Positions 35,600-44,773 of a stretch of DNA of 64,000 bases are shown here, piece after piece. The notes beneath the pieces are model-generated. The model saw nothing but the letters and a program-made list of their open reading frames with translations. It did no database searches and was not told the origin of the DNA. Made by a program: the position numbers and the translations under genes. The stretch comes from an uncultured Lachnospiraceae bacterium (lineage in GTDB: Bacteria; Bacillota; Clostridia; Lachnospirales; Lachnospiraceae): NCBI GenBank assembly GCA_947631955.1, contig CANRNJ010000010.1, positions 46,536 to 110,535 of the forward strand. The letters run 5' to 3'. The stretch's first letter is position 1; every line of letters starts with the position of its first letter.

Positions 35600-36396
35600 T
35601 GGGCAGACTGCATTTGATCCCCGACAAGGCGGATATGGAGCGTATGAGCGCTTTGGCAGAATCTTTCGGGTGCGCGTTTGAATACAATGATTTCTTTTAT
35701 CCGCAGATGCTGGACAGTATGGCGGATCAGGAAGAAACGATCCGGTTTTACCGGAAATACCGGCAGGATTTTTCGGCGGACACGATCCACGGGGCTTTTC
35801 TGGATGTGACGATCCACAGCAGCGATCCGCTCATACGCGGCGCTTCCATGACGCGGGTGCGTCAGTCTATGGAGATTGCCCGCCGCATGGGCGTAAAAGG
35901 CGTGGTATTCCATACGGGGCGCATTGCCCATTTCAGGACGGAAAGTTATCTGAAAAACTGGTGTGAGAGCAACCAGGCGTTTTTTACGGAGATGGCGGAG
36001 AGATATCCGGAACAGCAGATCTATATGGAAAATATGTTTGACGAGGCGCCGGACATATTGGCGGAGTTAGCCAGATCCATGAAAGCGGTGGACAATTTCG
36101 GCATCTGTCTGGATTACGCCCACGCCGTGATATCGGGCTGTCCGGGGCGGGAGTGGGTGGAAACGCTTGCGCCGTTCATCCGTCACATACACATCAATGA
36201 CAATGATCTGGTCAACGACCTGCATCAACCGGTGGGAAGCGGCAGGATCGACTGGGAGGAGTTCGACGGTCTGATGCGGCAGTATCACATCGATGCGTCG
36301 GTGTTGGTGGAAGTAAACGGTTACGAGGCACAGGCCGGGTCGCTTCAATATATGCGGCAGCACGGAATATACCCAATGGGAGAGAAGGAGAGATAA
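35596..36396 (+). CDS. TIM-barrel protein, sugar isomerase / AP endonuclease 2 superfamily
   Basis: 266 residues (or 265 if the second of two ATGs is used). AP-endonuclease-2-like barrel: DTIHGAFLDVT, KGVVFHTGR, IYMENMF, NFGICLDYAHA, RHIHINDND and VLVEVNGYEA supply the usual metal-binding Glu, His and Asp positions. The real substrate cannot be inferred. ATGA overlap with the cyclase gene indicates coupled translation, an unusual partner for signalling proteins. Confidence 0.82.
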   Translation: MMGRLHLIPDKADMERMSALAESFGCAFEYNDFFYPQMLDSMADQEETIRFYRKYRQDFSADTIHGAFLDVTIHSSDPLIRGASMTRVRQSMEIARRMGVKGVVFHTGRIAHFRTESYLKNWCESNQAFFTEMAERYPEQQIYMENMFDEAPDILAELARSMKAVDNFGICLDYAHAVISGCPGREWVETLAPFIRHIHINDNDLVNDLHQPVGSGRIDWEEFDGLMRQYHIDASVLVEVNGYEAQAGSLQYMRQHGIYPMGEKER

Positions 36397-36397
36397 A

Positions 36398-37888
36398 GTG
36401 CGATTACAGTATGAGGATTTTGAAAAGATATTGAATATCGGGATCAGGCTGTCTACGGAAACGGACAGGACTCAAATGCTGGAGGCGATCTTGGAAAGCG
36501 GCATAGAGATCACCAACTGCGATGCGGCGACGCTGTATCTGTATGAGGACGACGGCCTTCATTTCAGACTGATGAAGACGCTTTCCAAAGGGATCGACCG
36601 GGGGATGAACGGAGATGTCATCGACGATATGCCGCCGGTGCCTATGGAGGATCAGAATGTCTGTTCCTATGCGGCGCTCCACAGGGTAGTCATCAACATC
36701 CCGGACGTATATGACAGCGGCCGTTTTGATTTCTCCGGGCCGAGGTATTATGACAAGCTGACCGGATACCGCACCAGATCGCTTTTGGTAGTGCCGATCG
36801 AGAACAATGAGGATGAGCTGATCGGGGTGCTGCAGCTTATCAATGCGATGGACGAGTCGGGAGATGTTATCGCTTTTGACAGGCAGTATGAACTTATCAT
36901 CCGCTCTCTGGGCTCGATGGCGGCGATCGAACTGACGAATCTGTCCTATATGGATGCGCTCAAAACACAGATCTATTCTTTTGCGGAGGCGCTTACCACG
37001 GCGATGGAGGGCAGGACGCCCTACAATGCATTACATACGCGGAACGTGAGAAGATATGTGAATATTCTGGTGGACTATATCGCGCAGCTTCATGATCAGG
37101 GCTTGTGCGAAGAATATATCGGCGCCGCCGACAAAGAGCAGCTGCTGCTTGCGGCGCTGGTGCATGATATCGGAAAAATGGTGGTTCCTTTGAGCATTAT
37201 GAACAAGGCGACCAGGCTTCAGGATGAACTGGAGAAGATTCGTGAACGCTTTAAACTGTTAAAAGCGCTGTATGAGATCGATATGCTGCGGGGAATCATT
37301 ACGCAGGAACAGTACAAGGCGGTTCTGGACGATCTGGATGAAGAGTGGGACTTCATCTGTAAGATCGACAGGGTGGATTATGTGGATGATGAAGCGTATG
37401 AGCATATCCGCACGCTTGCGGGCAAAAAACATGTGGGCCCGGACGGCGCCGAACTTTCGTATCTGACGCAGAGAGAGATCGAATGTCTGGAGATCCGGAG
37501 CGGTACGCTGACGGCCGGGGAGCGCAAAGAGATGGAAAATCATGTGGTCATGACATCCAAAATCTTGGATAAAGTGCAGTTCTATCCGGGGTTTTCCATG
37601 GTGCCGAAATGGGTCGGCGCGCATCATGAATATTTGGACGGCAGCGGTTATCCGAATCACCTGAAAGGCGACGAACTGGATCTTGAAACAAGGATCCTTA
37701 CGGTGGTGGACATCTACGATGCGCTGGCGGCTACGGACAGACCATACAAGAATCCGATACCGAGAGATAAGGCATTCGATATTCTCAGAGATATGGCAAA
37801 GAACGGGAAGGTGGACGGCCGGCTGGTAGAGTGGCTGGCGGAGGCGTTGGAACAGGAAGACAATAAGGCAATGCAGGAGCGCCGCTAA
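36398..37888 (+). CDS. GAF / HD-GYP phosphodiesterase with a long insertion
   Basis: 496 residues from GTG 36398. A GAF sensor (about 12-175; NCDAATLYLYEDDG) precedes an HD-GYP domain with HTRNV, VHDIGKM (His-Asp near 256) and HHEYLDGSGYP (near 409). HD-GYP enzymes usually degrade c-di-GMP. HD and HHE lie about 153 residues apart instead of about 60. The extra ~90 residues (from about MNKATRLQDELEK to ECLEIRSG) are charged and helical. Metal ligands look intact. It is the last gene of the cyclase operon, so cAMP and c-di-GMP pathways may be linked. Confidence 0.9.
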   Translation: MRLQYEDFEKILNIGIRLSTETDRTQMLEAILESGIEITNCDAATLYLYEDDGLHFRLMKTLSKGIDRGMNGDVIDDMPPVPMEDQNVCSYAALHRVVINIPDVYDSGRFDFSGPRYYDKLTGYRTRSLLVVPIENNEDELIGVLQLINAMDESGDVIAFDRQYELIIRSLGSMAAIELTNLSYMDALKTQIYSFAEALTTAMEGRTPYNALHTRNVRRYVNILVDYIAQLHDQGLCEEYIGAADKEQLLLAALVHDIGKMVVPLSIMNKATRLQDELEKIRERFKLLKALYEIDMLRGIITQEQYKAVLDDLDEEWDFICKIDRVDYVDDEAYEHIRTLAGKKHVGPDGAELSYLTQREIECLEIRSGTLTAGERKEMENHVVMTSKILDKVQFYPGFSMVPKWVGAHHEYLDGSGYPNHLKGDELDLETRILTVVDIYDALAATDRPYKNPIPRDKAFDILRDMAKNGKVDGRLVEWLAEALEQEDNKAMQERR

Positions 37889-37951
37889 GCGGACGGCACA
37901 GGAAAACAGATTCAGCCGTTTGAAAACATACTCAGGCGGGGAGAGGAAAAC

Positions 37952-40327
37952 ATGGATATCATAGGGAAGCTGAAAGAAGAGTTAAAAGTGGAAAAATGGC
38001 AGGTGGAAGCTGCCGTCAAACTGATAGACGAAGGGAATACGATCCCTTTTATAGCGCGGTACAGAAAAGAGGCGACCGGTTCGCTCAACGATGAAGTGCT
38101 GCGGAATCTGGACGAGAGATTGGCCTATCTGCGGAATCTGGAAGAAAAGAAAGAACAGGTCTTAAAGAGCATCGAGGAACAGGGACAGCTGACGGACGAA
38201 CTGAAAGCCCGCATCGCCGCCGCGGAAACGATGGTAGTCGTGGAGGATCTGTACCGCCCGTACCGCCCGAAACGGAAAACGCGCGCGAGCATTGCAAAAG
38301 AAAAGGGTCTGGACGGGCTCGCGCAGTTTATCTTGGCGCAGGAAACCAAGGAGCCGATCGAGAAAGAGGCGGAAAAGTATGTCTGCGGGGACGAAGACGA
38401 ATCCAAAGCGGTCGGGACGGTCGAGGAGGCGGTACAGGGCGCGATGGACATTATCGCCGAGATGATCTCCGACGAAGCGGATTACCGTATTTACATCAGA
38501 AATATCACCATGGAAGAAGGAAAGCTGACAAGCGCCGCAAAGGACGAGAAAGCGCAGAGCGTCTACGAGATGTACTATCAGTATGAGGAGCCGGTGAAAA
38601 AGGCGGCCGGGCACAGGGTCCTCGCGCTCAACCGCGGGGAAAAAGAAAAATTTCTGGTGGTTAAGATCGAGGCGCCGACGGACCGCATCCTTCAATTTCT
38701 GAGAACGAAAGTGATTAAAAATGACAATAATGTCACAACGCCGATCCTTGAAAAAGCGATCGCCGACAGTTATGACAGACTGATCGCTCCGGCGATTGAA
38801 AGAGAAGTGCGCAGCGAATTGACCGAGAAGGCCGAGGACGGCGCGATCGCCGTGTTTGGCAAGAATCTGGAACAGCTGCTCATGCAGCCGCCCATCACGG
38901 GCAGGGTCGTTCTGGGATGGGATCCGGCCTTTCGTACAGGGTGCAAACTGGCGGTGGTGGATGAAACGGGCAAAGTGCTCGACACCAAAGTGATCTATCC
39001 GACGGCGCCGCAGAATAAAGTGGCGGAAGCAAAGGCGGAATTGAAGAAACTGATTAAAAAATACCATGTATCCCTCATTTCGGTAGGCAACGGAACGGCC
39101 TCCAGAGAGTCGGAGCAGGTGATCGTGGAACTGTTAAAAGAACTGGATACGCCCGTGCAGTACGTCATTGTCAACGAAGCGGGCGCTTCCGTCTACTCCG
39201 CCAGCAAACTGGCTGCGGAAGAATTTCCGAATTTTGATGTAGGACAGCGGAGCGCCGCTTCGATTGCCAGAAGGCTTCAGGATCCCCTTGCGGAACTGGT
39301 AAAGATCGATCCGAAATCCATCGGTGTAGGCCAGTATCAGCATGACATGAACCAGAAGAAACTCAGCGAGGCTTTGAACGGCGTGGTGGAAGACAGCGTG
39401 AACAAAGTCGGGGTGGATCTGAATACCGCATCCGCTTCCCTGCTTGAATATGTGTCCGGTGTGACGAAAGTGATCGCCAGAAATATCGTGGATTATCGTG
39501 AGAAGAACGGAAGATTCGTCAACCGGGCGCAGCTTCTCAAAGTGGCCAAACTGGGTCCCAAAGCCTATGAACAGTGCGCGGGATTTATGCGTATCATCGA
39601 CGGAGAGAATCCGCTCGACGCAACGAGCGTCCACCCGGAATCCTACGAGGCGGCGATGAAGCTGCTCGATAAGATGGGACTGACGATGGAGGATGTCAAG
39701 GAAGCGCAGAAGAAGGCGGCGGCCCGCAAAGAAACCGGGACCGGAACAAAGCCTGCGAAGGAAAAGAAACCGCAGCCAAAGATCGTTATCCGCAACACCA
39801 ATACCGTTATGGGCAAAGCTTTGGCAGCAGCGATGGGCGGCGCGGTTCTGGAAAACAATAATGACACAAATGTCATATCGGCAGGCGGCGGGCAGGAGGG
39901 AACGCGGCTGACCGCAGGCAGTCTGGAAAAGAAGATCAAGGATAAAAAGAAACTTGCCGAAGAGCTTGGCATAGGCGAGATCACTCTGACGGACATCCTG
40001 AAAGAATTGGAGAAACCGGCAAGGGATCCGAGAGATGATATGCCGGCGCCTGTTCTTCGGAGCGATGTGCTCGATATGAAGGATCTGAAGCCGGGGATGA
40101 TCCTGAAAGGGACGGTGCGCAATGTCATAGATTTCGGCGTGTTTGTCGATATCGGGGTGCATCAGGACGGTTTGGTGCATATTTCGCAGATCACCAACAA
40201 ATATATCAAACACCCTCTGGAGGCGGTGAGCGTAGGGGACGTGGTGGATGTTCAGGTGCTTACCGTGGATATGGAGAAAAAGCGGATCGGCTTGACGATG
40301 AAGATCAAGCAGGAAGAAAAGCCGTAA
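37952..40327 (+). CDS. tex: Tex-family RNA-binding transcription accessory protein
   Basis: 791 residues. Tex order: N-terminal helical HTH-like region (NTIPFIARYRKEATGSLNDEVLRNL), a YqgF-type RNase H-like core (LGWDPAFRTGCKLAVVDETG), helix-hairpin-helix motifs (VGVDLNTASASLLEYVSGV), a charged linker unique to this branch, and a C-terminal S1 domain (LKPGMILKGTVRNVIDFGVFVDIGVHQDGLVHIS). Tex associates with RNA polymerase and nucleic acids. It has its own Shine-Dalgarno and is not clearly part of the signalling operon. Confidence 0.95.
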   Translation: MDIIGKLKEELKVEKWQVEAAVKLIDEGNTIPFIARYRKEATGSLNDEVLRNLDERLAYLRNLEEKKEQVLKSIEEQGQLTDELKARIAAAETMVVVEDLYRPYRPKRKTRASIAKEKGLDGLAQFILAQETKEPIEKEAEKYVCGDEDESKAVGTVEEAVQGAMDIIAEMISDEADYRIYIRNITMEEGKLTSAAKDEKAQSVYEMYYQYEEPVKKAAGHRVLALNRGEKEKFLVVKIEAPTDRILQFLRTKVIKNDNNVTTPILEKAIADSYDRLIAPAIEREVRSELTEKAEDGAIAVFGKNLEQLLMQPPITGRVVLGWDPAFRTGCKLAVVDETGKVLDTKVIYPTAPQNKVAEAKAELKKLIKKYHVSLISVGNGTASRESEQVIVELLKELDTPVQYVIVNEAGASVYSASKLAAEEFPNFDVGQRSAASIARRLQDPLAELVKIDPKSIGVGQYQHDMNQKKLSEALNGVVEDSVNKVGVDLNTASASLLEYVSGVTKVIARNIVDYREKNGRFVNRAQLLKVAKLGPKAYEQCAGFMRIIDGENPLDATSVHPESYEAAMKLLDKMGLTMEDVKEAQKKAAARKETGTGTKPAKEKKPQPKIVIRNTNTVMGKALAAAMGGAVLENNNDTNVISAGGGQEGTRLTAGSLEKKIKDKKKLAEELGIGEITLTDILKELEKPARDPRDDMPAPVLRSDVLDMKDLKPGMILKGTVRNVIDFGVFVDIGVHQDGLVHISQITNKYIKHPLEAVSVGDVVDVQVLTVDMEKKRIGLTMKIKQEEKP

Positions 40328-40330
40328 CAG

Positions 40331-40456
40331 CGGCTGCGGCCGACAGGAAAAGAAAGCGTAACGACGGACGACGGCCCGGCAGTCAGGCAGGAAAAAAGGG
40401 CATGACGGCTGCGGCCGACAGGAAAAGAACGCATAATGCCGGACGGCAGCCCGGCA
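40331..40456 (+). repeat. Direct repeat of 51 bp downstream of tex
   Basis: Copies at 40331-40381 and 40406-40456 start with cggctgcggccgacaggaaa and end ccggca, with a few mismatches and a 75-base offset. This looks like a local tandem duplication; no function is evident. Confidence 0.8.
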
Positions 40457-40467
40457 AGGATGGGAAT

Positions 40468-40737
40468 ATGAAGGAAAACAGCGCAAGACATTTCAGCAAC
40501 AGATCATGTCAATATTTTCCCTGCCATAAGGTGGAGGATGCGGAGGATTTTAACTGCCTGTTCTGCTATTGCCCGCTTTATGCGCTTGGAGAGCGCTGCG
40601 GCGGCAATTTCCGCTATAACGGCAAAGGAATCAAGGATTGCAGCGGCTGCGACGTCCCCCACCGGGAAGGCGGATATGAGCATGTGATGGCGCATATCCG
40701 GGATATCACCGAACAGGTGCGCAGAAAAGAGGTATAG
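40468..40737 (+). CDS. Cysteine-rich small domain protein
   Basis: 89 residues with CQYFPCH, FNCLFCYCPLY, ERCGG and DCSGCDVPH. This matches the Cys-rich small domain family (PF04071-like), probably metal binding. In some genomes this domain accompanies cobalamin genes; no such link is visible here. ATG 40468 has ggatgg upstream; an in-frame ATG at 40402 lies in the duplicated spacer and is unlikely. Confidence 0.8.
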   Translation: MKENSARHFSNRSCQYFPCHKVEDAEDFNCLFCYCPLYALGERCGGNFRYNGKGIKDCSGCDVPHREGGYEHVMAHIRDITEQVRRKEV

Positions 40738-40796
40738 GCAGATACGGAAGGGCCTGTTCTGTTGCAGCTTGTCAAGGACATATCCATCATTTTTCA

Positions 40797-41260
40797 TCAC
40801 TTATCGATCTTCTTTTGCAAACAGGGCGTTGACCGCCCTGTGATGTTGGTTTGGATATTGTCGCTCATGTTCCTCCTTTTGAACGCAAAAAAAGCAATTT
40901 CTTCTATGTCATCTGATGTCAATTCGGGGAAAAAAGCGGGTATTTCTTCTACTGAAATTCGCCCTTTTTTTAACATTGTTATCGCATTTCTTTTAGTCGT
41001 TTCTCTTGCCATATCTTTCGCATAAGTCCTCATTATCTGCTCATCATCAAACAAACTCATCATAATCGTCACTACCTCCATTTCTCTGTTCATCAGATAT
41101 TCTTTTAGGACATTCCTGTCCTTGCAAATACGGATCGTTTCTCTGACTGTCCGCTCTGTCATTCCATACAGCTTTCTCTGTTCGTCAAAAACCTTACAGA
41201 AAATAATATATTGATTGATAATATCCTTTGTGCCGCTCTCATAAATAACTTTTGCTTTTA
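40797..41260 (-). pseudogene. Truncated Rpn-type nuclease, C-terminal part only
   Basis: The frame from about 41258 downward reads KAKVIYESGTKDIINQYIIFCKVFDEQ ... ICKDRNVLKEYLMNREMEVVTIMMSLFDDEQIM. It is nearly identical in layout to the second half of the intact Rpn protein at 47488-48348. The catalytic N-terminal half is missing: the frame runs straight into the 3' end of the XRE-regulator gene on the same strand, marking a recombination junction near 41258. Confidence 0.75.
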
Positions 41261-41935
41261 TGATAAAACTAACCCTCCATGGAAAGTGCAGATATATACT
41301 TTTTCTTGTTTGCAATATATTTTTTCTTCTCCAGAAAAGTTTTCAAAATCGCCTTGTATCTGACACAAATACATATAATCGCCTTTTTGATAAAATTCCG
41401 GTCCTCGGAATGGCACAGATACTGATACATGGGAAAGCGCTTCTTTTAAAAAGGTAATATTAAAATTTTCATTTAAGCTCTGTCCATAATAGTTCATTGC
41501 CCATACAGCATTATTTTTGATCCATACACACTCCTCACCTATGAATTTTTGACCGCCCAAATAGGTGTCCATATATAAATAATCATCTTCCGCATAACGA
41601 AAATCGTGTGAATTAGGCTTTGATGGCAAAACTTCATTTTCTCCCGCTGCATAAGTGCTGTTTTTTGCTCTGACTAAGAAAGTCCGTATATCCTGCTTCG
41701 GATAATTTGAGCTGCAAAACAGCCTTGCCATGCAGGTGTCATTTTCTTTCACAAGCCTGTCAATGGAAACCTTAAAAATTTCACTAAGCTGTATAAGGTT
41801 CTGAATATCTGGAAATGATTGTCCGTTTTCCCATTTTGTGATTGACTGCCTTGATATATCTAATTTATCAGCCAGTTCCTCTTGTGACAATCTCATGTTC
41901 GTTCTTAGTAATTGCAGTTTTTCTTTAAATTCCAT
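41258..41935 (-). CDS. XRE-type regulator with DUF5680-like domain
   Basis: 225 residues. HTH at the N-terminus (LQLLRTNMRLSQEELADKLDISRQSITKWENGQSFP). The rest (FLVRAKNSTYAAGENEVLPSKPNSHDFRYAEDDYLYMDTYLGGQKFIGEE) matches the DUF5680-type module. The end VYICTFHGGLVLS is close to the family's normal terminus, so the protein seems nearly complete even though its 3' end abuts the Rpn fragment. Its target genes are unknown. Confidence 0.82.
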   Translation of the reverse strand: MEFKEKLQLLRTNMRLSQEELADKLDISRQSITKWENGQSFPDIQNLIQLSEIFKVSIDRLVKENDTCMARLFCSSNYPKQDIRTFLVRAKNSTYAAGENEVLPSKPNSHDFRYAEDDYLYMDTYLGGQKFIGEECVWIKNNAVWAMNYYGQSLNENFNITFLKEALSHVSVSVPFRGPEFYQKGDYMYLCQIQGDFENFSGEEKIYCKQEKVYICTFHGGLVLS

Positions 41936-42095
41936 TCTTATTTCCTCCTCGAATAATTATACTATATCAGCTGTCTGCAAACCATCTACTTATACGTTCC
42001 AGTTTGGCAACCATTAGGTGCATAAATCTGTGATATAGAGTATGGCAGTCTGTTTTCCCTCGGCAGCTGTCGATTGTTCTGACCGTTCCTTTACT

Positions 42096-42159
42096 TTTGC
42101 CGACTTTGCCTTTATGGAATGGTCACACTTCCCCAAACTGATAGATTAGATTGATTTCA
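42096..42159 (+). repeat. 64-bp direct repeat, left copy
   Basis: Identical over 64 bases to 48414-48477 (starts tttgccgactttgcctttat, ends gattgatttca). The two copies bracket 6.3 kb of AT-rich accessory DNA. Confidence 0.92.
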
Positions 42160-42241
42160 TCAGCATAAAAGGGTATCTGTATATTTGCTCCTCACATAAG
42201 TGTTCCACGCCTGCACATTGCTGTTTCTGCTCTTTGTTCAT
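42146..42241 (-). CDS. Short open frame ending in the 64-bp repeat, probable gene fragment
   Basis: 31 codons (MNKEQKQQCAGVEHLCEEQI...) behind a strong gggaggga Shine-Dalgarno. The reading frame stops just inside the left 64-bp repeat, as if a longer gene were cut there. Nothing else recognisable lies in the 41936-42518 gap apart from a small hairpin (acatcta / ttagatgt) near 42264-42281. Confidence 0.35.
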   Translation of the reverse strand: MNKEQKQQCAGVEHLCEEQIYRYPFMLMKSI

Positions 42242-42518
42242 GGTCTTTTCCCTCCCTGTGGTACATCTAAAGTTAGATGTATAAATATTGATTGATATGA
42301 TTGATAGATATATCTGCCAAATAATGAATGTGCCAATATTCTAATAGTTTTTTGAAAAAGCGCCGATATATATTAAAATTATATGATTAACGAGATAGCA
42401 GAAGTAATCAAGGTCAATGCTTAGGACGGAGAACGGCACAGAGCTATAACATTTGCTGAATTGATAGGAAACCTGTCAGTGTGGCTTATTGCCCGCAGCG
42501 ACGAAAGGAGTACAGAAA

Positions 42519-43139
42519 ATGAGTGTTGTTAATGTAAACAATGCATGGATGGCGGCATATCAGTATACAAGCAAGACACAGAGAAACAATACGGCGGAAA
42601 CGGACAGTACAGGTTTTTTAAGTGCTGTTTCTGAGAAGCAGGCAGAGAAAACGGAAAGAACAAGTTTAGAGGATATGTGGAAACTTCGATATCCGGGAGC
42701 GTACTGCCATGCGATGGATGGATCTGAAAAGAAATATCAAAGTCCTGTTGCTGATAAAGAAGAAATCAACTGGGATGAATTAGCCTTTGAACACGCAGGT
42801 CCTAATGCTCCACAATCTGTAAAAGATGCGTGGATGGAGGCTTCAAAGGAAGCCGGAGCAAACGGATTGGGTTATACCAGCAATGGTATTAATGTCACTG
42901 AAATGCATATACAGGAATTCCTAAAATGGTATTGGGGAGGAAAGAAAGCAGAGTTTCAGGATGTTTTGGGGAATTCCGTAGAATCAGCGATACGGGCGGC
43001 TCAACAAGCCTTATACAGTTTTGACCATCCGTTAGAGCCAAACAAAGTAATGAGTATTGAAGAGCAGCAGGCCCGTGTGAAAGAAAGACGATTTTATGTA
43101 ACATTTCTGGAGAAACTGGAGAATCTGCTGAACGAGTAA
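42519..43139 (+). CDS. Leaderless uncharacterised protein A of the island
   Basis: 206 residues from ATG 42519 (Shine-Dalgarno aaaggag). No signal peptide or membrane span. The opening MSVVNVNNAWMAAYQYTSKTQ is aromatic and Asn-rich. Residues about 85-125 (FEHAGPNAPQSVKDAWMEASKEAGANGLG) resemble part of protein C at 44774 (GHNAPEKVKQAFTEAEKETGGFFAGG), so the two are probably paralogues. No known family was recognised. Gene order and short gaps suggest an operon with the next two genes. Confidence 0.72.
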   Translation: MSVVNVNNAWMAAYQYTSKTQRNNTAETDSTGFLSAVSEKQAEKTERTSLEDMWKLRYPGAYCHAMDGSEKKYQSPVADKEEINWDELAFEHAGPNAPQSVKDAWMEASKEAGANGLGYTSNGINVTEMHIQEFLKWYWGGKKAEFQDVLGNSVESAIRAAQQALYSFDHPLEPNKVMSIEEQQARVKERRFYVTFLEKLENLLNE

Positions 43140-43213
43140 AAGAAGTATATAGGATATTCGCAACACAAAAGCCTTTAAATAAGCAAGTCAGTAAGAGTGG
43201 AGGATTTTTTTAT

Positions 43214-44743
43214 ATGGGCGCAGGAACAGAGGAAATCCACGGTTCTGGTTGGGGGGTGGCTTTTCGGAATAAGCCGATCATGCTGAAAACCAATAAGGAA
43301 GTATCGGCATTTCTGGAGGGAAAGATCAAGAAAAACATGGTAATGCAGGAGGATACCTGCACTCTCAGCACGAACGATTCCTACCGGAACAGAAACACGA
43401 CCTATGAGATACCGAACAGTGAAAAAGGCAGCGCGTTTCTGGATTTTGGCTTTTTGATGCGTGACGAAACAAGCAGTATAAAAGGCAGGCTTGACAGTGC
43501 GAAAGATGTGGACTTTTACAATTTTACGATTCCCTATAACCGCACTTTGCAGAACGATTTTGATGTTGAGATTTATATGGAGCTGCCGGAGGGCTGCAAT
43601 TATACGATGACTCTGTATGATGAGTACGGAAATCAAGTGGGGAAAGCAGAATGGGACGGCAAAAACAGAAAGAGCCTGACTATTCCGGGCTGGGACACCT
43701 CGACAAACAAGTATTGTATCAAAATAGAAAACGAAAACGGGGAGGAAATCTCTCCGGACGATTATTATAAGATCGGCTGCCGTATTTCGGAAAAGAAAGA
43801 TACAGAAAAGACGGATGCCGTAAGAAACGCTTACGGCGCATGGCAGATTGCAAAGAGCAGAGGGCTTCCCAACCAGCAGGAATATCTTGACAGGTATAAC
43901 GCACTTTTGCAGGAAGCAGAGGCGGATTATGCAAAAGAAGTAGAAACACTTCATCAAAAACAGTATGAAAGCCTGCCAAAAGAACAGCAGTATAAAGGCG
44001 GGAAAACGGCAGAAGAACTGCTTCAGGAGCTGGCGGACGGCAGGGATTTAAACGAGGCGGAACGGGAATATATAAAGATTTTTGCTAATCTTTCGGATTT
44101 TGAAAAAGCAAAGCAGAAAGCGGCACTGAAAAATGATTTTTCACAGGAGTTTGTGCAGGAACTGGAAAGACAGGGAATTTCCAAAGACGACATTGAGGGT
44201 ATGAATGTCAGAATTTCCGGCAGCGGCGCAGTCACAGTGGACGGCATTAAAGATGAAGCGGTCAGAAAACAGGTGGAAAGCCTGATCAAAGAAAAATACG
44301 GCAATCAGATGTATCAATATTACATAGGAATAGCGGACAGCATTGGAAACCTGTCACCGCAGGTATATGAATACGCCACAGAGATACAGGAGGTCATGCG
44401 TTATCTGAAAGGCGCTGCGGGGCAGGATATTGACCTGAAAGATCTGTATCTGACAGCGGACGGCAGGATCGGAGGACTGCCGGAAAAAGTGGAAAATATG
44501 GTCAACAATACAAAGAATAATGCAAAGATCGACTGCATTAAGGATATGCTGACAGACATCATACAAAACATCGGGCGGCATCAGGATATTCCCTATTTCA
44601 GCTCGGCATTTCAGTTTTCGGGTGGAGAATTTCATGTAGCAGACACAGGTTTTGCAGCAGATACCGGCACACTGGAAAGGGAGCTGTCGCCGTCATACGC
44701 AGGATCACAGGTATATCGTTATAAGTTTAAAAGAGTATTGTAA
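43214..44743 (+). CDS. Leaderless uncharacterised protein B with a beta-sandwich-like region
   Basis: 509 residues without a signal peptide. About 85-190 (DFYNFTIPYNRTLQNDFDVEIYM ... CNYTMTLYDEYGNQVGKAEWD ... YCIKIENENGEE) looks like a bacterial pre-peptidase C-terminal-like beta domain, normally found outside cells. About 210-430 are charged helices (EEAEADYAKEVETLHQKQYESL). The C-terminus is Ser/Thr/Gly-rich. Shine-Dalgarno ggagg stands 10 bases upstream. Export, if any, would need a non-Sec route. Confidence 0.7.
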   Translation: MGAGTEEIHGSGWGVAFRNKPIMLKTNKEVSAFLEGKIKKNMVMQEDTCTLSTNDSYRNRNTTYEIPNSEKGSAFLDFGFLMRDETSSIKGRLDSAKDVDFYNFTIPYNRTLQNDFDVEIYMELPEGCNYTMTLYDEYGNQVGKAEWDGKNRKSLTIPGWDTSTNKYCIKIENENGEEISPDDYYKIGCRISEKKDTEKTDAVRNAYGAWQIAKSRGLPNQQEYLDRYNALLQEAEADYAKEVETLHQKQYESLPKEQQYKGGKTAEELLQELADGRDLNEAEREYIKIFANLSDFEKAKQKAALKNDFSQEFVQELERQGISKDDIEGMNVRISGSGAVTVDGIKDEAVRKQVESLIKEKYGNQMYQYYIGIADSIGNLSPQVYEYATEIQEVMRYLKGAAGQDIDLKDLYLTADGRIGGLPEKVENMVNNTKNNAKIDCIKDMLTDIIQNIGRHQDIPYFSSAFQFSGGEFHVADTGFAADTGTLERELSPSYAGSQVYRYKFKRVL

Positions 44744-44773
44744 TCATTTTGAGGATAGCAAGGAGAGTATGGA

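Noticed and set aside
39134..40486. 450-codon - strand open frame opposite tex
   Set aside because: His/Arg/Phe-rich translation without domains, opposite a clear Tex protein. Shadow frame from high-GC coding DNA.
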